Shown here piece after piece: positions 30,846 to 42,488 of a stretch of DNA of 64,000 nt (position 1 is the first letter of the stretch; every line of letters starts with the position of its first letter). The translations under genes were made by a program, and so were the position numbers. The DNA is from Yamagishiella unicocca (lineage: Eukaryota > Chlorophyta > Chlorophyceae > Chlamydomonadales > Volvocaceae). The notes under the pieces are model-generated. The model saw nothing but the letters and a program-made list of their open reading frames with translations, ran no database searches and had not been told where the DNA came from. Location of the stretch: positions 248,001 through 312,000 of the forward strand of contig BDSL01000084.1 in assembly GCA_003116995.1 (NCBI GenBank). The letters are read 5' to 3'.

Positions 30846-32446
30846 GCGAAGAGGACGAGCGGGGCGGGCTGGCGGGACAGTGGCGGTGGTGGGGCAGCGG
30901 GATGAGGGGGCGCGTCGGAAGACATCCATTGCGTCGTACTCGGCAGGATGGGTTGGGGTCTTGGGATCTAGGATCACGACCCAGGGCGTGGACAGAGAAG
31001 CTTTGCGGAGATGTGCGCGGCAAATTACACTCGGGTAGCCGTTTGATGTTGGACGATTTTGCACTCATGACACTGGGGGGGTGATGCAAGGAAAACCCGT
31101 GTAGGACGCGGGGGGGGGGAGAGAGGAAGACCCGTGGGGGGGGGTACATAAAAGAACCGTTGGGGGGAATTGGAGGACTTGCGCTGGCTCAAGAAGGCTG
31201 TGCTGCACGGGGCTCAGCCCTCCGGAAGGAGGGCTGGCCTGCCTACCTGCAGAGGCGGGCGCTCATACGTTGTGTGGGTGGCAGAGAAGCTGCCGATTAC
31301 TGGGCGCGAGGATGTTATGTTTAATTTGATGGGCGCCGGGTGTGAGCTGGGGGTAGTGCCCGCTTGTGTTCCGTACAGCGCCGGACCGCCGGATGAAGGT
31401 AACCGGTAGGAGCAAGGGTGGCCACCGGACATGCATGCAGGGCAAGGGAGGGCGGGTGCCATCTTGGTGTTAAGCCATTCTAGGGACGAGGTCCCGGCAG
31501 CAGCGTGGTGGTGGTGGTGGTGGTGGTGTTCACATGCAATGCGTTTTTTCATCAAAAGGGGATATTTCTGTATCATTCGAGGCGCATGCGTTTGAACAGC
31601 GCTGCACATCGTCGAGTACTGCTTGAACGCCGGCTGCCGAACGGGCTTGCGGGGGGCTCGCCATTGGCTCAAGGAAGGGGGCGGGAGCAGGGGCCTAGCG
31701 AGTTGCACAGCGGGATAGCTGCAGGCGGCGGGTTGTGAGCAGCCTTTCCGGTGAGACTCCGGAAACAGGATTCCCCGTTCCTTGGGCGAAACGCACATCC
31801 CGCTGTAGGTTTGGAAAAGTCTAAATTCTATGCGGCTCAGCAGCATCCTTGTAAGACGCCTCCTTAGCCCTGTTCCCTTGGCTTGGGGGGCTATGCTGCC
31901 CCATTGGGTGCTGATGATCCTAGGGGGTATGTTTGGAGAGCCTGACTCGACGCCGTGCGACTTTCTATTGGCATTAAGACAGGTTGGGATGGAACCTCTC
32001 ATTGCAGGTTCCATCCATGCATCTGATTGGAACGAGTGGAGCTTCGCGAGCCTCGTGACACGAGTGCGCCTCAAAACGTGGTGGGAGTGATGGTGCGTGC
32101 TTGTGTGGAAACACCACATGCCAGGCCCCAGCTCACTCTATCAGTGAGCCACATCTCGCTGCCCACTCCCACTCACCGCTTATTGGGCTGCCTGTTCCTC
32201 GCACCCCTTATTCACGGAATTCAAGTTGTACGGATAGTACGGCGCAGTTGCGCTCCTGTTTTGTCATGAATGCAGCCGTTTATGAATGGTGTGCATGTCG
32301 ATGTCAGCATCACTTATAAGCAACTGACGGAGAGCGTCGTAGCGCCCGCAGATTGCCTTCCAAAGCACACTTTCTTGACCGATGTCCTCCATAACGACAG
32401 GGCGCCCTTTGCACTGCCGATAACTCTCTATGGACAGTTTATAGAC
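30846..32446. other. Intergenic interval upstream of COG2
   Basis: Contains two tandem reverse copies of the dispersed repeat (31084-31165: GGAAAACCCGTG, GGAAGACCCGTGG, AAGAACCGTTGG), a TGG run at 31505-31530, and from about 31500 onward clearly lower GC than the surroundings. ORFs such as 31830-32090 have no recognisable motif. The 5' UTR and promoter of COG2 should be here. Confidence 0.5.
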
Positions 32447-35400
32447 ATGACGGTCGACGAAGCATCAAATGGCGGGGCGACGGGAGACTCAAGCTTGCTG
32501 CTTGGTCGCACAGGTTGCCCCGTATGGTTGAATCCAGAACGATTTCTGGAGGCAGAATTTAGCGCTGATGCGTGCGTTGCTGATCTACGGCGCTATGTGA
32601 GTTATGGCTTGCGGTTCGCGACCTAGGATCAACCACTTTCCACAGCATCTTCCGGGTCCTCGCACCAGAGCTTGTGTTAGTGACACATCTATGCAATATA
32701 TGGATTGTTCGTGCGCGCTATGCTGTGTTTGGAGGTGCTAACTGCAAGTTATAATGCTGGTGCACTGTGTAGGTTCCACTCGCGACCCTTCAGAATGAGC
32801 TAAGCGGTTACCTTGCAACGCTGAAGACAAAGGTATGATTATCATAGCCTCAGTTCCACCTTGCTGGCGCCAGCACTGTTCGCGGGCGAGCCCACAACAG
32901 CCGTGTGAACCCGTTGCGTTGCACCCTGCAGCTTGTAGAAGTGATCAACGAGGACTATGCGGACTACGTCGGCCTCAGCGGCCGCCTGGCCAACGTGGAG
33001 GGTTCGGTGGTGCGCATGCGGAAGCCGCTGCTGGACCTGCGGGTGAGGGTGGGGTCCAAGGACCATGCAACCTGGGGAGCAGGGGGCTGCTTCGGGGACT
33101 GATTGGCTTGCCGGGGGACACGAGCTGCAGCGGGGGGGAGATGAGAGGAAAACCGGTAGATCGGCACCCGGAGGGGGCGAGAAGACCCGGTTACACGACA
33201 TAGGAAAAGGAGGGCAGAAGCTGCAGCGGTGGAGGCCACAACAGTGGAAGGGGTGGGACTAGGTCAGGAGAGGCAACCTCGGGCTTGCAGTCTAAGAGCC
33301 TTGCGGAGGAGTGACTTGAAAATCCAGCGCACTGACAGACAAAGGAGCACAGCACAAGGAGTGCCGCCAGAACTAGGGTGTATCGTGTGGGTTGGCGTAA
33401 CCCGATGAAACGACTCCTTTGGGTCGCCGACGCATGTGCAGCGGCAGCGGCATCAGCAGCGGCATCACCAGCCGCATCGCCGGGGAAAAGGTGCCCTGAC
33501 GTTGCCCCTATGCCGTATACAGGAGAAACTGCATGCCGTACAAGAGGCCGTGCGGTCGGAGCTCAACTCCCTCAATCAGGTGAGTAGCGCGGGGTGCGGT
33601 GCTGCTGGGGTTGGCGCCTGCCGTTGCAGGCTGGCGCTTCTGGAAGGGGACCCCCCCTACTACCACCGCCACCACAACTGCCACCACCACCACCACGTCC
33701 ATCAGTCCAGAGGCAGCAGCAGCAGCCACACGGTGTCAGCATACTGCTGGCTCCACCAGCCCCCGACATCACGCGCCGCCATCCTACTGATCCCCTCGGG
33801 AACGTCTCTCGGGCCAGACCACCGCTGTACCTGCGGGCGCCCACCTGCTGCCTCACCTCCCCGCCCTGATCCCCTTCCGCTCCTCCTTGGCTCCTCCTTC
33901 CGCTCCTCCTTAGCTCCTCCTCCTCCTCCTTCGCTCCTCCTTCGCTCCTCCTGCCGCTCCTCCCCCCTCCGCCCCCAGGGCCTCCGCAAGCGCAAGGAGG
34001 TGGCCACCCAGCGGGCGCTGCTGGAGCTGATCCTGGAGGTGTCCCACGTGGCGGCAAAGGTGGGACCGGGCGGGCGGGACGGGCCCAGGCCGGGGCTTGT
34101 GTGAGTCATGACGTACTGAAGAGCTGTGGGGGGGGGTCGGGAGCGCCTCCTGCCGGGCCACAGCATCAGGCGGGACAGCCCCAGCCGGTGCCGTTACCTC
34201 CGGCCCCCCCCCGCCCCCTCCGTTTCTCGCATCCACGGGTCTTCCTCAAATCCCGCCCCATCCGTACCCCCCCGCCAGGTCGACAAGCTGCTGGAGGAGG
34301 TGGCGGCCGCGGACCGTAACGCCCCCCCCGCCGGGCACACCGCTGCCGAGGGCTACAGCGACGGCGAGCTGCTGGCTCAGTGCCGGCTGCTGGAGCGGGT
34401 GGCGGCGGAGGTCAGCCGCCTGGCGTTCCTCGCCAACAAGGGCAAGGTGCGTCTGTGTATGTGTGTATGCGTGTATTGACGTGCCGGTACGTGTTAATGG
34501 ACCGGGTTTGCAGTGGGCTGAGGTCCTCCTCCCCGTCGCGCACCCCTGCCACCCACCCTGCGCCCCTCCCTGGACCCGCCCCCCAGGACCTGGCTTTCGT
34601 GCGCTCCCTGGAGCCCCGCATCGCCGCCCACCGCTCCGCCCTGCGCGGCCGCCTCTCCGCGGCCCTGGCGGTGGCTCTGGCCCCCGGCCCCGGCTGCCCG
34701 CCAGGCTCCGGCCCCCGCAGCCCCGCCGCTGCGCTGCACGCGCTGCACGCCGCCTCCGACCTGGGGGAGGCGGGGCCGGCGGAGGCGGCGGTGCGGTCCG
34801 TGGTGGTGGCGCCGCTGGTGGAGCGGCTGGTGGGCGAGCACAAGGCGCACGGGTAGGGAGGGGGCTGGCGGAGGGGGCTGGCGGAGGGGGGCTGGCGGAA
34901 GGGGGCTGGCAGAGGGGGCTGGCGGGGCGGGTTGGGGTCAGGAACAGAGAGCGGGGGTTCCAGCTGCGGTGCCGGTGGTTGATGAGGGTGAGGGTGACGT
35001 GGTGGATTGGGGCTGGCTGATGTCGGTTTCGGAGCCCCTCCCCTTCCGCCCTCGATGCCGCGCGCGCCTACCGAGTATCTACCCCCCGCCCCCGGATTCA
35101 CGGATCCTCTTATACCCCCCCCCCGGGTCACCTCTCAGCTCCTTCTCCGATCCCATCCCTCGGTCGGGTGCAGTGATCCCGCCGCACCCCGGCCCCGGCC
35201 CCTCACCGCCCCCTCCCCCTCACCGCCGCTCCCCCCCCCGACATCTTATCAAACCCCCCGACATACGACTTTCGCCTTTTGTATCCTCACCCCAGTTCTC
35301 CAGCATGCATCTAAAAACGTCTGTTCTAAACGGTTTTTTCCCGCGTCCACGGGTCTTCCTCAAAACCCTCCCCTACCCCCAGGCATTCCTCCATGGCTGC

Positions 35401-38400
35401 CGGCGGCGGCGGCCTGGCCGCCCTGCTGTCCGGCATCCTGGGCGGGATACGCTCCGAGCTGGGCTCGCTGCTGGATGCCAGCCTGACCCCTGGATCGGCG
35501 CTGCGCTCCATCGACCTGCTCTCCAATGCGGTGCTGGACGAGGTGCAGGGGGCGCTCGCTGCGGCGTTGCCTGGTGAGGAAGCCCGGGCGGGGCAGGGGG
35601 CTGGGGGCATGGAGACCTCTCGGGTCTGGATCCATGATCCGCCCCCCGCACGGACGATTCCCCGGTCCCCAGCGCCCCTAGCTCCGAAACCCGAACCTGC
35701 CCGCCCCCTTCCCGCCCCCACCCGCCAACCGCACAGGCGTCTTCTCCCCTGGCGTGCCCCCCGCCTTCCACGCCAACTACCTCGCCACGCTGGCCTGGCT
35801 GCGGCAGCTGGAGGGCATGTGCGCGACCCGCGGGTCGGTGGAGCGGCTGCGTTCCTCCGCCGCCTACACCACCCTCATGCGGCGCTGGAACACCTCGGTA
35901 TACTTCTCACTGCTGTACCAGGAGATCGCGGGTGGGGCTGCGGGTGGCGGGTGGGGGCTCGATGGGGGATGGGGGTTTTGAGGAAGACCCGTGGTGGGCT
36001 GTGGCAGCGGCGGCTGGGGTGGGGTGCGGCAGCGCGGTGCCGCAGGTGGGGGCCATGTGGGGCCCTGGGGTTCAGGAGGAGACCATGGCTGCTGGCTGCG
36101 GCTCCTGTCGTGGAGAGGCCGCTGACGCGGCGGTGCGACCGACCGTCAGGCCTGCTCCTCCCCCTTCCCCAGTGCTGCCTCTCCCCCTGTGCCGATACAA
36201 CCACCCCCCTCTGTCAGCCCCAAACGGTTAATTAACGCGTGCGCGGGTTTCCCACGCAACCCTCCCCTGCGCCTGCTGCTGGCAGGCGAGCTGGAGGACG
36301 CGCTGTCGACCGACAAGCCGGAGCCGGCGCCTCCTGCGGCCAGTGGAGCCGGGGACCCGCTCGCAGCCGCGGTGGCGCCCCAGCTGGCGGCGACGACGGC
36401 GCTGCTGCGCTGCCTCCGCCGCGCCGTCAGCCCCGAAGCCGTACTGCCGCCGCTGACGGACCGCTTCCTCCGCCTGGCGCTGCAGCTGTCGCAGCGATAC
36501 GCGGCGTGGGTGGCGGCGGCGACGACGGCGAGGCGGGAGGCGGCCGCGGGGGGTGGGGCCGCAGCAGGTGCGGCGGCGCCGTCGTCGCCGGCACCGCACA
36601 CGCCTCCGCCAGCGGGCGGCGGCGCCAGTGCCGCCAGCAGCCCACCTAGCGGCGGCGGCGCCGCCGCCCCGCCAGCGGTCACGGGTCCGGCGGCCTGGGC
36701 GCCGTCACTCCCTGCGGAGGAGCTGATCTCGGTGGTGGCGGACACGGAGGCGGTGGGTGGCGCTGGTGGGGTTCGAGGAAAACCCGTGGATGCGCTGGTG
36801 GGGTGGGGCGAGGAGGCTGAGGCGGAGGCGGCGGGCGCCTGCTGCCTGGCTCTGAGATGCATGCCGCACGTGTTGTCCCGCGGCCACACGTGTTGTCTGC
36901 CTGGAGTTGCATTTTGGTACCCTCCTGGCGGCTCGACGGTGTCACAGCAAACATGCGACCCGACCTGGCATGACCCGACCCCACATGACCCCACATGACC
37001 CCACATGCGCAGATCCAAGGTGCGCTGCTGGGTCCCTTCACGACGTCCTTCCTGGAGCTCCTGCCGCAGCCGGCCCCCGCAGCAGCCGACACCGCCAGCT
37101 CGGCGGCCGCGGCGGCAGCACCCGACGGAGCGGACAGCGGCGGCGCCGCCACCGCCAGCGGCGACGCGATCGTCGCGGCGGTGCGCGGCGCGCTGGCGGA
37201 GGCGGCTGATGCCGTACACTCCAGCGGGCGGGCCCTGGCGGCGGTGGTGACGGACGAGGTGATCGAGCGGTGCGTGGCGGTTGTACGGCAGCTCAAGGGC
37301 ATCACCGCCACCTACCGCATGACGTCCAAGGGGCCCCCCACGCGGGCCAGCCACTACGTCACGGGGGTGCTCACGCCGCTGAGGCAGCTGCTGGAGTCGG
37401 GCCCGGTGCGGCGGCTGCCGCAGGGGCTGCAACTGGTGCGTGGGGAAGGGAGGGGTGGAGAAGATCCGGTTGTCTGCGGGCGTCTGGGGGCGTCTCAGGG
37501 GTATGAGAGGAATCCCGTGCGTGGGGGAGTCTGGGGAGGGGCGCGGGCTGAGCGGTGGGTATCTGGGTGATGTCGGGGCCAGGCGGGGCTGAGGGAGGGG
37601 GCAGCGCTAAGGCGGGGGGGTGCGCGAGGACTGACTTTCGGACCGACAAAAGAGGAGTGAAGTGGGGCTGAGGTTTTGGGAGCAAGGTATTGACGGCGTC
37701 GTGCCGAAGCATCGGGGAGAGGGTGTGCCGGAGAGATCGCCTTGCGGATCACGCAAATGGAGGAACGGCCCCCCCCCCATGTCCCCATCTTCATCGCCCT
37801 TAGTTTGTCGGCCGTGAATCCTTGGATATTGTTCCACCCCACCCATGCCCCGACTGCTGCCCCGACTGCCTCCCCCCCGCCCCCCTCCGGTCCCCAGGAG
37901 CTGCTGGTGCTCCCGGTGGCTGACGGGGTGTGCGGGCGCTACTCGGCGCTGGCGGACGAGCTGCTGGTGTCGGTGCGCAAGACGGAGAGCAGCCTGAAGC
38001 GGCTGAAGAAGGCCAAGGGGGGCGCGGGCGGCGAGGACGGTGGGTCGACGGCGCGGTGCGGTGCGGTGCGGGGCTGGGGGCTGGGGCTACCGTAGTGGGG
38101 GCAGCTGGGGCGTCCAGGGGAGGGGGCTGGGGCGGCGGGGGAAAGAGGGGCTGGGGCGGCGGAGCTGGCCGAATCCTGGATCCAATATTCGCTGCTTGTC
38201 CTTGGAACCCCGCCGCCCCGCCGTTCTGCTGCCGCAATGCGCCGCACCGACCCGTGGGTCCTCCCCGCCCCGCCCCGCCCCGCGCCTCCCCAGACCCCGC
38301 CGCCGCCGTGTCCGACTCCGACAAGATCACCCTGCAGCTGCACCTGGACGTGGAGGAGCTGGGGCTGCAGCTGGCTCGGCTGCTGCCCGCCGGCCCCTCC

Positions 38401-38508
38401 GCCGCGCTGGCCTCCTTCAGGCGGCTGCAGGAGGTGGTGGCGCCGCCGCCGGGGCTGCTGGCGGCGGTGGGAGGAGGCGCCAACAGCGGCGGCGGCGGCC
38501 TGCTGTGA
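32447..38508 (+). CDS. COG2: Conserved oligomeric Golgi complex subunit 2 (COG2), 13 exons
   Basis: Exons: 32447-32596, 32773-32832, 32932-33042, 33523-33579, 33979-34059, 34279-34446, 34587-34852, 35383-35573, 35737-35931, 36286-36752, 37013-37435, 37898-38039, 38294-38508. They total 2526 nt, exactly 842 codons with stop. The N-terminus has the diagnostic COG2 helix (LNPERFLEAEFSADACVADL, then LQNELSGYLATLKTKLVEV, then INEDYADYVGLSGRLANVEG) that forms the lobe A coiled-coil. Later blocks (FSPGVPPAFHANYLATLAWL, TLMRRWNTSVYFSLLYQEIAG) match the COG2 C-terminal half. COG2 belongs to lobe A with COG1, COG3 and COG4 and tethers retrograde vesicles to the Golgi. Ala/Gly/Pro-rich inserts in exon 10 (around AGGGAAAGAAAPSS) are an algal elaboration. 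The ATG at 32447 is chosen as the nearest in-frame Met; the frame stays open upstream. Confidence 0.92.
35293..35368 (+). repeat. Dispersed intronic repeat, forward copy, in COG2 intron 7
   Basis: Blocks in order: CAGTTCTCCAGCATGCATCT, AAAAACGTCTGTTCTAAACG, GTTTTTTCCCGCGTCCACGG, GTCTTCCTCAAAACCC. It ends 13 bases before the acceptor at 35381-35382. This and 56972-57048 are the longest and best-matched copies. Confidence 0.88.
35973..35996 (-). repeat. Dispersed intronic repeat, short reverse copy, COG2 intron 9
   Basis: Plus-strand text GGGGTTTTGAGGAAGACCCG followed by TGG, 41 bases after the donor at 35932. It is the reverse complement of the CACGGGTCTTCCTC core. Confidence 0.65.
36768..36795 (-). 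repeat. Dispersed intronic repeat, reverse copy, COG2 intron 10
   Basis: Plus-strand GGGGTTCGAGGAAAACCCGT then GGATGCGC, only 15 bases after the donor at 36753. It mirrors the CATCCACGGGTTTTCCTCG core of forward copies. Confidence 0.72.
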
Positions 38509-39829
38509 GCAGCGCCGGAGCCCCCGAGCACGCCGGTCACGCTGCGGTGTGCGGCATCGCTGTAGTACGGCACCAACAACATGCCGCCACAGGCCTCCCC
38601 CCCCCCCCTCCGACGGGTTTCCCTCGAACCCTCCGACCCTGGTTACCCATGTCGTGTAGCAGGGTGTGTATGCCACCCCCCAGGTCGCTCCCAGGTCGGT
38701 CGCCCATGTGGTCCCACGCGCCCTCCTGGCCACGTCTTTCACCCCACGTGTGCCCGCCTGCAGCACTAGTGTGGGGGGGGGCGAGAAGACCCGGGTACAC
38801 AACTAGTGCGGGTGGGGGCCGGAGAGATAGGTGGGGATGTACTTACCATGTACAGGGCAGGGCCGGGGGTGACCCCGTCCGGACAGCGACTGCAGCTGCG
38901 AAAAATGGGCGCAGAGCGCCGCTCGCGCAGCAGGGGGCGGGGGTATATTATATCCGGGGGGGGCTGATAATCCGCGAATCCACGGCCGACAAACCCCGGG
39001 GGCACCGATGCTAGCCATGGTGGAGCCATTGTACCGTACGTGTGCTTGGACTGGTATTTGGGGAGCGTTGGGCGCAAAGCGGTGGCGATTGGTGATGCGT
39101 AGGCGGAGTGGCGCTGCCCTCTAACGGCTGGTGGCGGTGGAAGGATCGTCGCCTGCCCCTGCTTTTTAAGACACAGCTCGTTTCGTGCGCTTTGTAAAGG
39201 TATATAGACGACAGTCCTTTCGCCACTTGTCAGCCTTCTCGCGGTGTGGAAAGCAGAAGAGTGGATTTACTCGATTGGCCCTACACCGGCTTCGAGGCTG
39301 AGCTCGAAAACGGCCCCTGGGTCGCTGCAAGCAACCAGCTCCCAGCCATGCTCCCAAGGAACACGTCGATATCTTTAACAAGTAGCTGTGTGCTCTTGGA
39401 TTGGAACGTAAGGCGGCTAGGCGTCCATTCCGACCGACCGCATGGCGCGATCCCATCAGTCGTGCATCCCTGGCATTCCCTGGGCACCGCTCTAACACAT
39501 CAGCATCGGTCTTTGCTGGACCCCAGTCGGCTGTCAGCATTATTTTTATACACCTGCACCATATTTAGGTAAACGACACATCTTTCTTAAAAGTAACTAG
39601 TCACATCCCATTGGTAGCTATCAGACCCAGGGCCAGTGTTTTGCACCAGGTTCGCTCTTTTCAAGGGTACGTTAATAATGGGTCATTTGACATCTGGCAC
39701 CCCGCGCAACACTGGTTGGTGCGGGCGGCGTTGGCCAATGCTCCGACACCGTCGAGACGACTCGCGTTGGCGTACACAATTTGCCCCCTGAAGCATTTGA
39801 TTTCTTAACCTATCTCAGATCTACAGCCA
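38509..39829. other. COG2 3' flank and upstream region of the next gene
   Basis: No gene recognised. The first part holds diverged pieces of the dispersed repeat on both strands (38612-38640 GACGGGTTTCCCTCGAACCC, 38771-38790 GAGAAGACCCGG). A TGTAA at 39193-39197 is a possible polyadenylation signal. From about 39180 to 39830 GC content falls, as expected ahead of a gene start. Confidence 0.5.
39193..39197 (+). terminator. Possible TGTAA polyadenylation signal for COG2
   Basis: TGTAA, the pentamer used as poly(A) signal in chlamydomonad algae, occurs 685 bases after the COG2 stop codon. The distance suits the long 3' UTRs of these algae, but a pentamer alone is weak evidence. Confidence 0.3.
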
Positions 39830-42346
39830 ATGGCGCAGCGCCTCTTCAATCTTGTGCGGCAGGCCGGCAAGGCGCGAGCACAGCTGCTGGCGCTCTCGGG
39901 TGCCGCTACCGGCCTCGTCGCTTTCGGGCTGACAGAGGAACAACAGACGACGCGATTCCGCTTCAGCCTGCCGGGCTTTACGCCCGTTGCTTTGGCTGAC
40001 GCGCGGGCGGAAGCGCAGCAGTCGGTCGGCAAGTCGCCGGCGAACGTCTCGATCGCTCTCACCGGTTTTGAGGACGTCAAGGTGGGATCTGTTTATTATG
40101 CGAGGATCTACGCGTATGCGCGGCCAGCGACTGGTTCGCATGGCGCGCGCGCCTTGCGACAAAGCTAAAGACGGCGACGATTGACGCCCCGCAGGACGTT
40201 AATGGATTTGTTTCGTTGGCCCTCGACAAGACCCTCAAGTACCAGAAGAGCTCGCCTCTGCAGTCGATCGTTGCGCAGGCTGGTGAGTCCCTGGCATTTC
40301 CGCGGACGTCAGCAGGAGACTGAGTATCCCGTATCAAATATCATGCTGTCGGGCGCATCCTCTGTCGTCAAGCTGGGCTGAAGTCGCGCCCTCTCCTCGT
40401 CGCCCTTGCTGTGCGGCTCCTAGGCGGACTGCTGCCGCGGCCCCCGCCTCACCCCCCCGCAGCTCCCCAGCTCCCAAAACACACACGCAGCACCCCCGGG
40501 CCCCATGGGTCGGGGCGCCTCCAGTCGCCCACAAGCACCCGCATCGCCCCCACCTGCCCCCCTTTCCGACACCCCACCTGCTCCTCCCGCTCTGCCCCGC
40601 CCTGCCCTTTCAGGCTCCCCAGCCGCCTCGCCCCAGTCCTTCGGCGAGCAGACCCTCCCCACCACCATTGAGCCCGCGGCCTTCTACGCGCAGCTAGAGA
40701 AGCAGCCGCTGGCGGAGAAGGTGGGTTGCAAGGAAAACCCCGTGTACGAAGGAAAAACCGTTTAGGGTTAGACGTTTCGAGATGCATGCTGGAGAATCTG
40801 GTTGAGGAAACGGACAAGGCGGGGGGAGCGGCATGTGGCGGTATCGTGCTGGCACCTGGGCACATGCGGCCGCGGTCACGCAGCCTGCAGGCCCAGTCCG
40901 CTGCAGCAGCCATCCCGGGGGCCGGGGGCGCCCTCCTCGTGCGGGGGGGGCACCGGGTTACCCTCCTGGTCGCCAAGGAGATGGAGCAGCCCTCACCGCA
41001 CCGTATCGCGCCGATGTCACGTTGCCGTACAGGTCATGATCCTGGACGACATCGTGGACACCGTCGTGCGGGAGACCGAGCGATACGCCGAGGCGGCCGC
41101 ACTGACGGTGGGGCGGCGGGGGGGCAGGGCGGCAGGGCGGGCGGGCGAGGGACTGGGGGGAGGGAAGGGCGGCGAGGACCGCGGATTAGTGGTGGCGGTA
41201 GTGGGTGGGGGGTGGGGGGGTGCACCTTGACCTGCTGCCAGTGTTGCTGCCCGAAGGTGCCCCTGCGGCCCCCACCTCCGCAGCCCTGCTCTGCCCGGTC
41301 TGCTGTGGCGCGCAGGTGGGCCTGGTGGGCGGCGGTGTGGCCTGCTACGCGCTGCTGGGCTGGTGGAGCGACATGGCTCTGCCGGGTGAGCGGGCGGGGA
41401 GTTGTTCGTCAGCGGGTGTCGCGCGGTCCTGACGTTTCCGGTGACCCACCAGTCCACTACTCGCCGGAGGGTGGTGGGAGCACAGGCGCCACCACCTTCG
41501 CCGACAGGGCGCCACGGCCCCTCCCCCCGGCCCTCCCTGCTGGCTGGCCTGGCCCCAACCCCTTCGCCCACCCACCCACCCACTGCCCCCCCCGGGCGGC
41601 GCTCCCCCCTGCCGCTCCTCTCCCCCGCCGTTCAGGTGTCGGCACGGTGGCCTGCAGCGCCGTGGCTGGGGCGGCGGGGCACAACAGGGCCAAGGCCGCA
41701 GCCAAGCGCACTCGATCACGGTGGGTGGGGGGGGAATGGGTGGGTTCGAGGAATGGGTGGGTGGGGGGCGTTGGAGGAAACCCGTAGGTCGGCAGAGGGC
41801 GGGGTGGGGGGGGGGTGATGCCGCCAGAGGGGACGACCCAGCAGGTCGTCGTCGTCGGAATAGGAGGAGGAGGAGGAGGAGGAGGAGGAGGAGGAGGGCT
41901 TGAGTGCACCTTCAGTCGCACACACCGGGACCACCCATGGAGCCAAGATTGGCCCCCTCCCCCTCCCTCCCCCTGTCCGAAGCCAATGCGCCCGCCAGCT
42001 ATTATACCCTTGTCGTGTAACCGGCCTTTCTGCCATCCCCCTCCCTTTCCCTCGCCTCGCACCCCCCTCCTCCCCCCCCTCCACGGCTGGTTTTCCTGGC
42101 GACCCTCCTCCTACCCGCCCCGCGGCCAGCTTCCTCAACGCCATCCTCTCCAGCCCGCCCGGGGGCCGCAACGCCTTCGTCGACTACCTGTCCGCGCCCT
42201 CCCTGGACGTCAAGCAGCGCATCGCCTCCGAAACCAAGCCCGCGGCCTTCTTCCGCGACTTCTTCATCGCCGTGCAGCCGCTCCTGCAGCAGGTACCTGG
42301 GCTCGCGGCCGACAGTGGCGAGGCCATCCTGGTCGCGGCGCCTTAG
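39830..42346 (+). CDS. Unknown 297-aa protein with two small hydrophobic segments, seven exons
   Basis: Exons: 39830-40081, 40195-40282, 40614-40720, 41033-41107, 41316-41385, 41636-41720, 42130-42346; phases agree at every junction and total 894 nt. Start is ATG in CCAATGGCG. The N-terminus (MAQRLFNLVRQAGKARAQLL) is basic and amphipathic, compatible with an organelle presequence. Two glycine-rich hydrophobic stretches, VGLVGGGVACYALLGWW and VGTVACSAVAGAAG, sit around residues 175-210 and may form a hairpin. The C-terminus (FLNAILSSPPGGRNAFVDYL, TKPAAFFRDFFIAVQPLLQQ) looks helical. A possible donor (GTACCT) after PLLQQ could extend the gene, but the frame ends at a stop soon after. No family recognised. 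Confidence 0.72.
40728..40796 (-). repeat. Dispersed intronic repeat, long reverse copy right after a donor
   Basis: Plus-strand blocks AAGGAAAACCCCGTGTACGA, AGGAAAAACCGTTTAGGG, TTAGACGTTTCGAGATGCAT, GCTGGAGAA reproduce in reverse complement the whole forward family (TTCTCCAGCATGCAT, AACGTCT, AACGGTTTTT, CACGGG). It starts seven bases after the donor at 40721. Confidence 0.85.
41972..42113 (+). repeat. Dispersed intronic repeat copy (GTCCGAAG subfamily plus CACGG core) before an acceptor
   Basis: Contains CTGTCCGAAGCCAATGCGCC, CTTGTCGTGTAACCGG and, nearer the acceptor at 42128-42129, CCACGGCTGGTTTTCCTGGC. It resembles the arrangement at 28658-28751. Confidence 0.65.
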
Positions 42347-42412
42347 CTGGGAGGAGTGGCACTGCGGCCGGGGGCGGGGGAGCCCCACGGGGGGGCCCCA
42401 CGAGGCTGTCAT

Positions 42413-42488
42413 GTGTTTCTGTACGGTTTCTGTGTTTCTGTACGGTTTCTGTGTTTCTGTACGGTTTCTGTGTTTCTGTACGGTTTCA
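42413..42488 (+). repeat. 19-bp tandem repeat, four copies
   Basis: The unit TGTGTTTCTGTACGGTTTC repeats four times perfectly or nearly so, beginning 67 bases after the stop codon of the 297-aa protein gene, so it should be in its 3' UTR. Confidence 0.93.

Noticed and set aside
31504..31530. TGG run as a telomere-like repeat
   Set aside because: A short trinucleotide run, not the TTTTAGGG telomere unit of these algae.
36960..37010. CATGACCC tandem units as a CRISPR-like or regulatory array
   Set aside because: Only a few 10-base copies at the end of a COG2 intron; ordinary slippage, and the genome is eukaryotic.
39246..39572. 108-codon frame upstream of the 297-aa protein gene
   Set aside because: No motif, no splice support, and it lies where the 5' flank of the next gene is expected.
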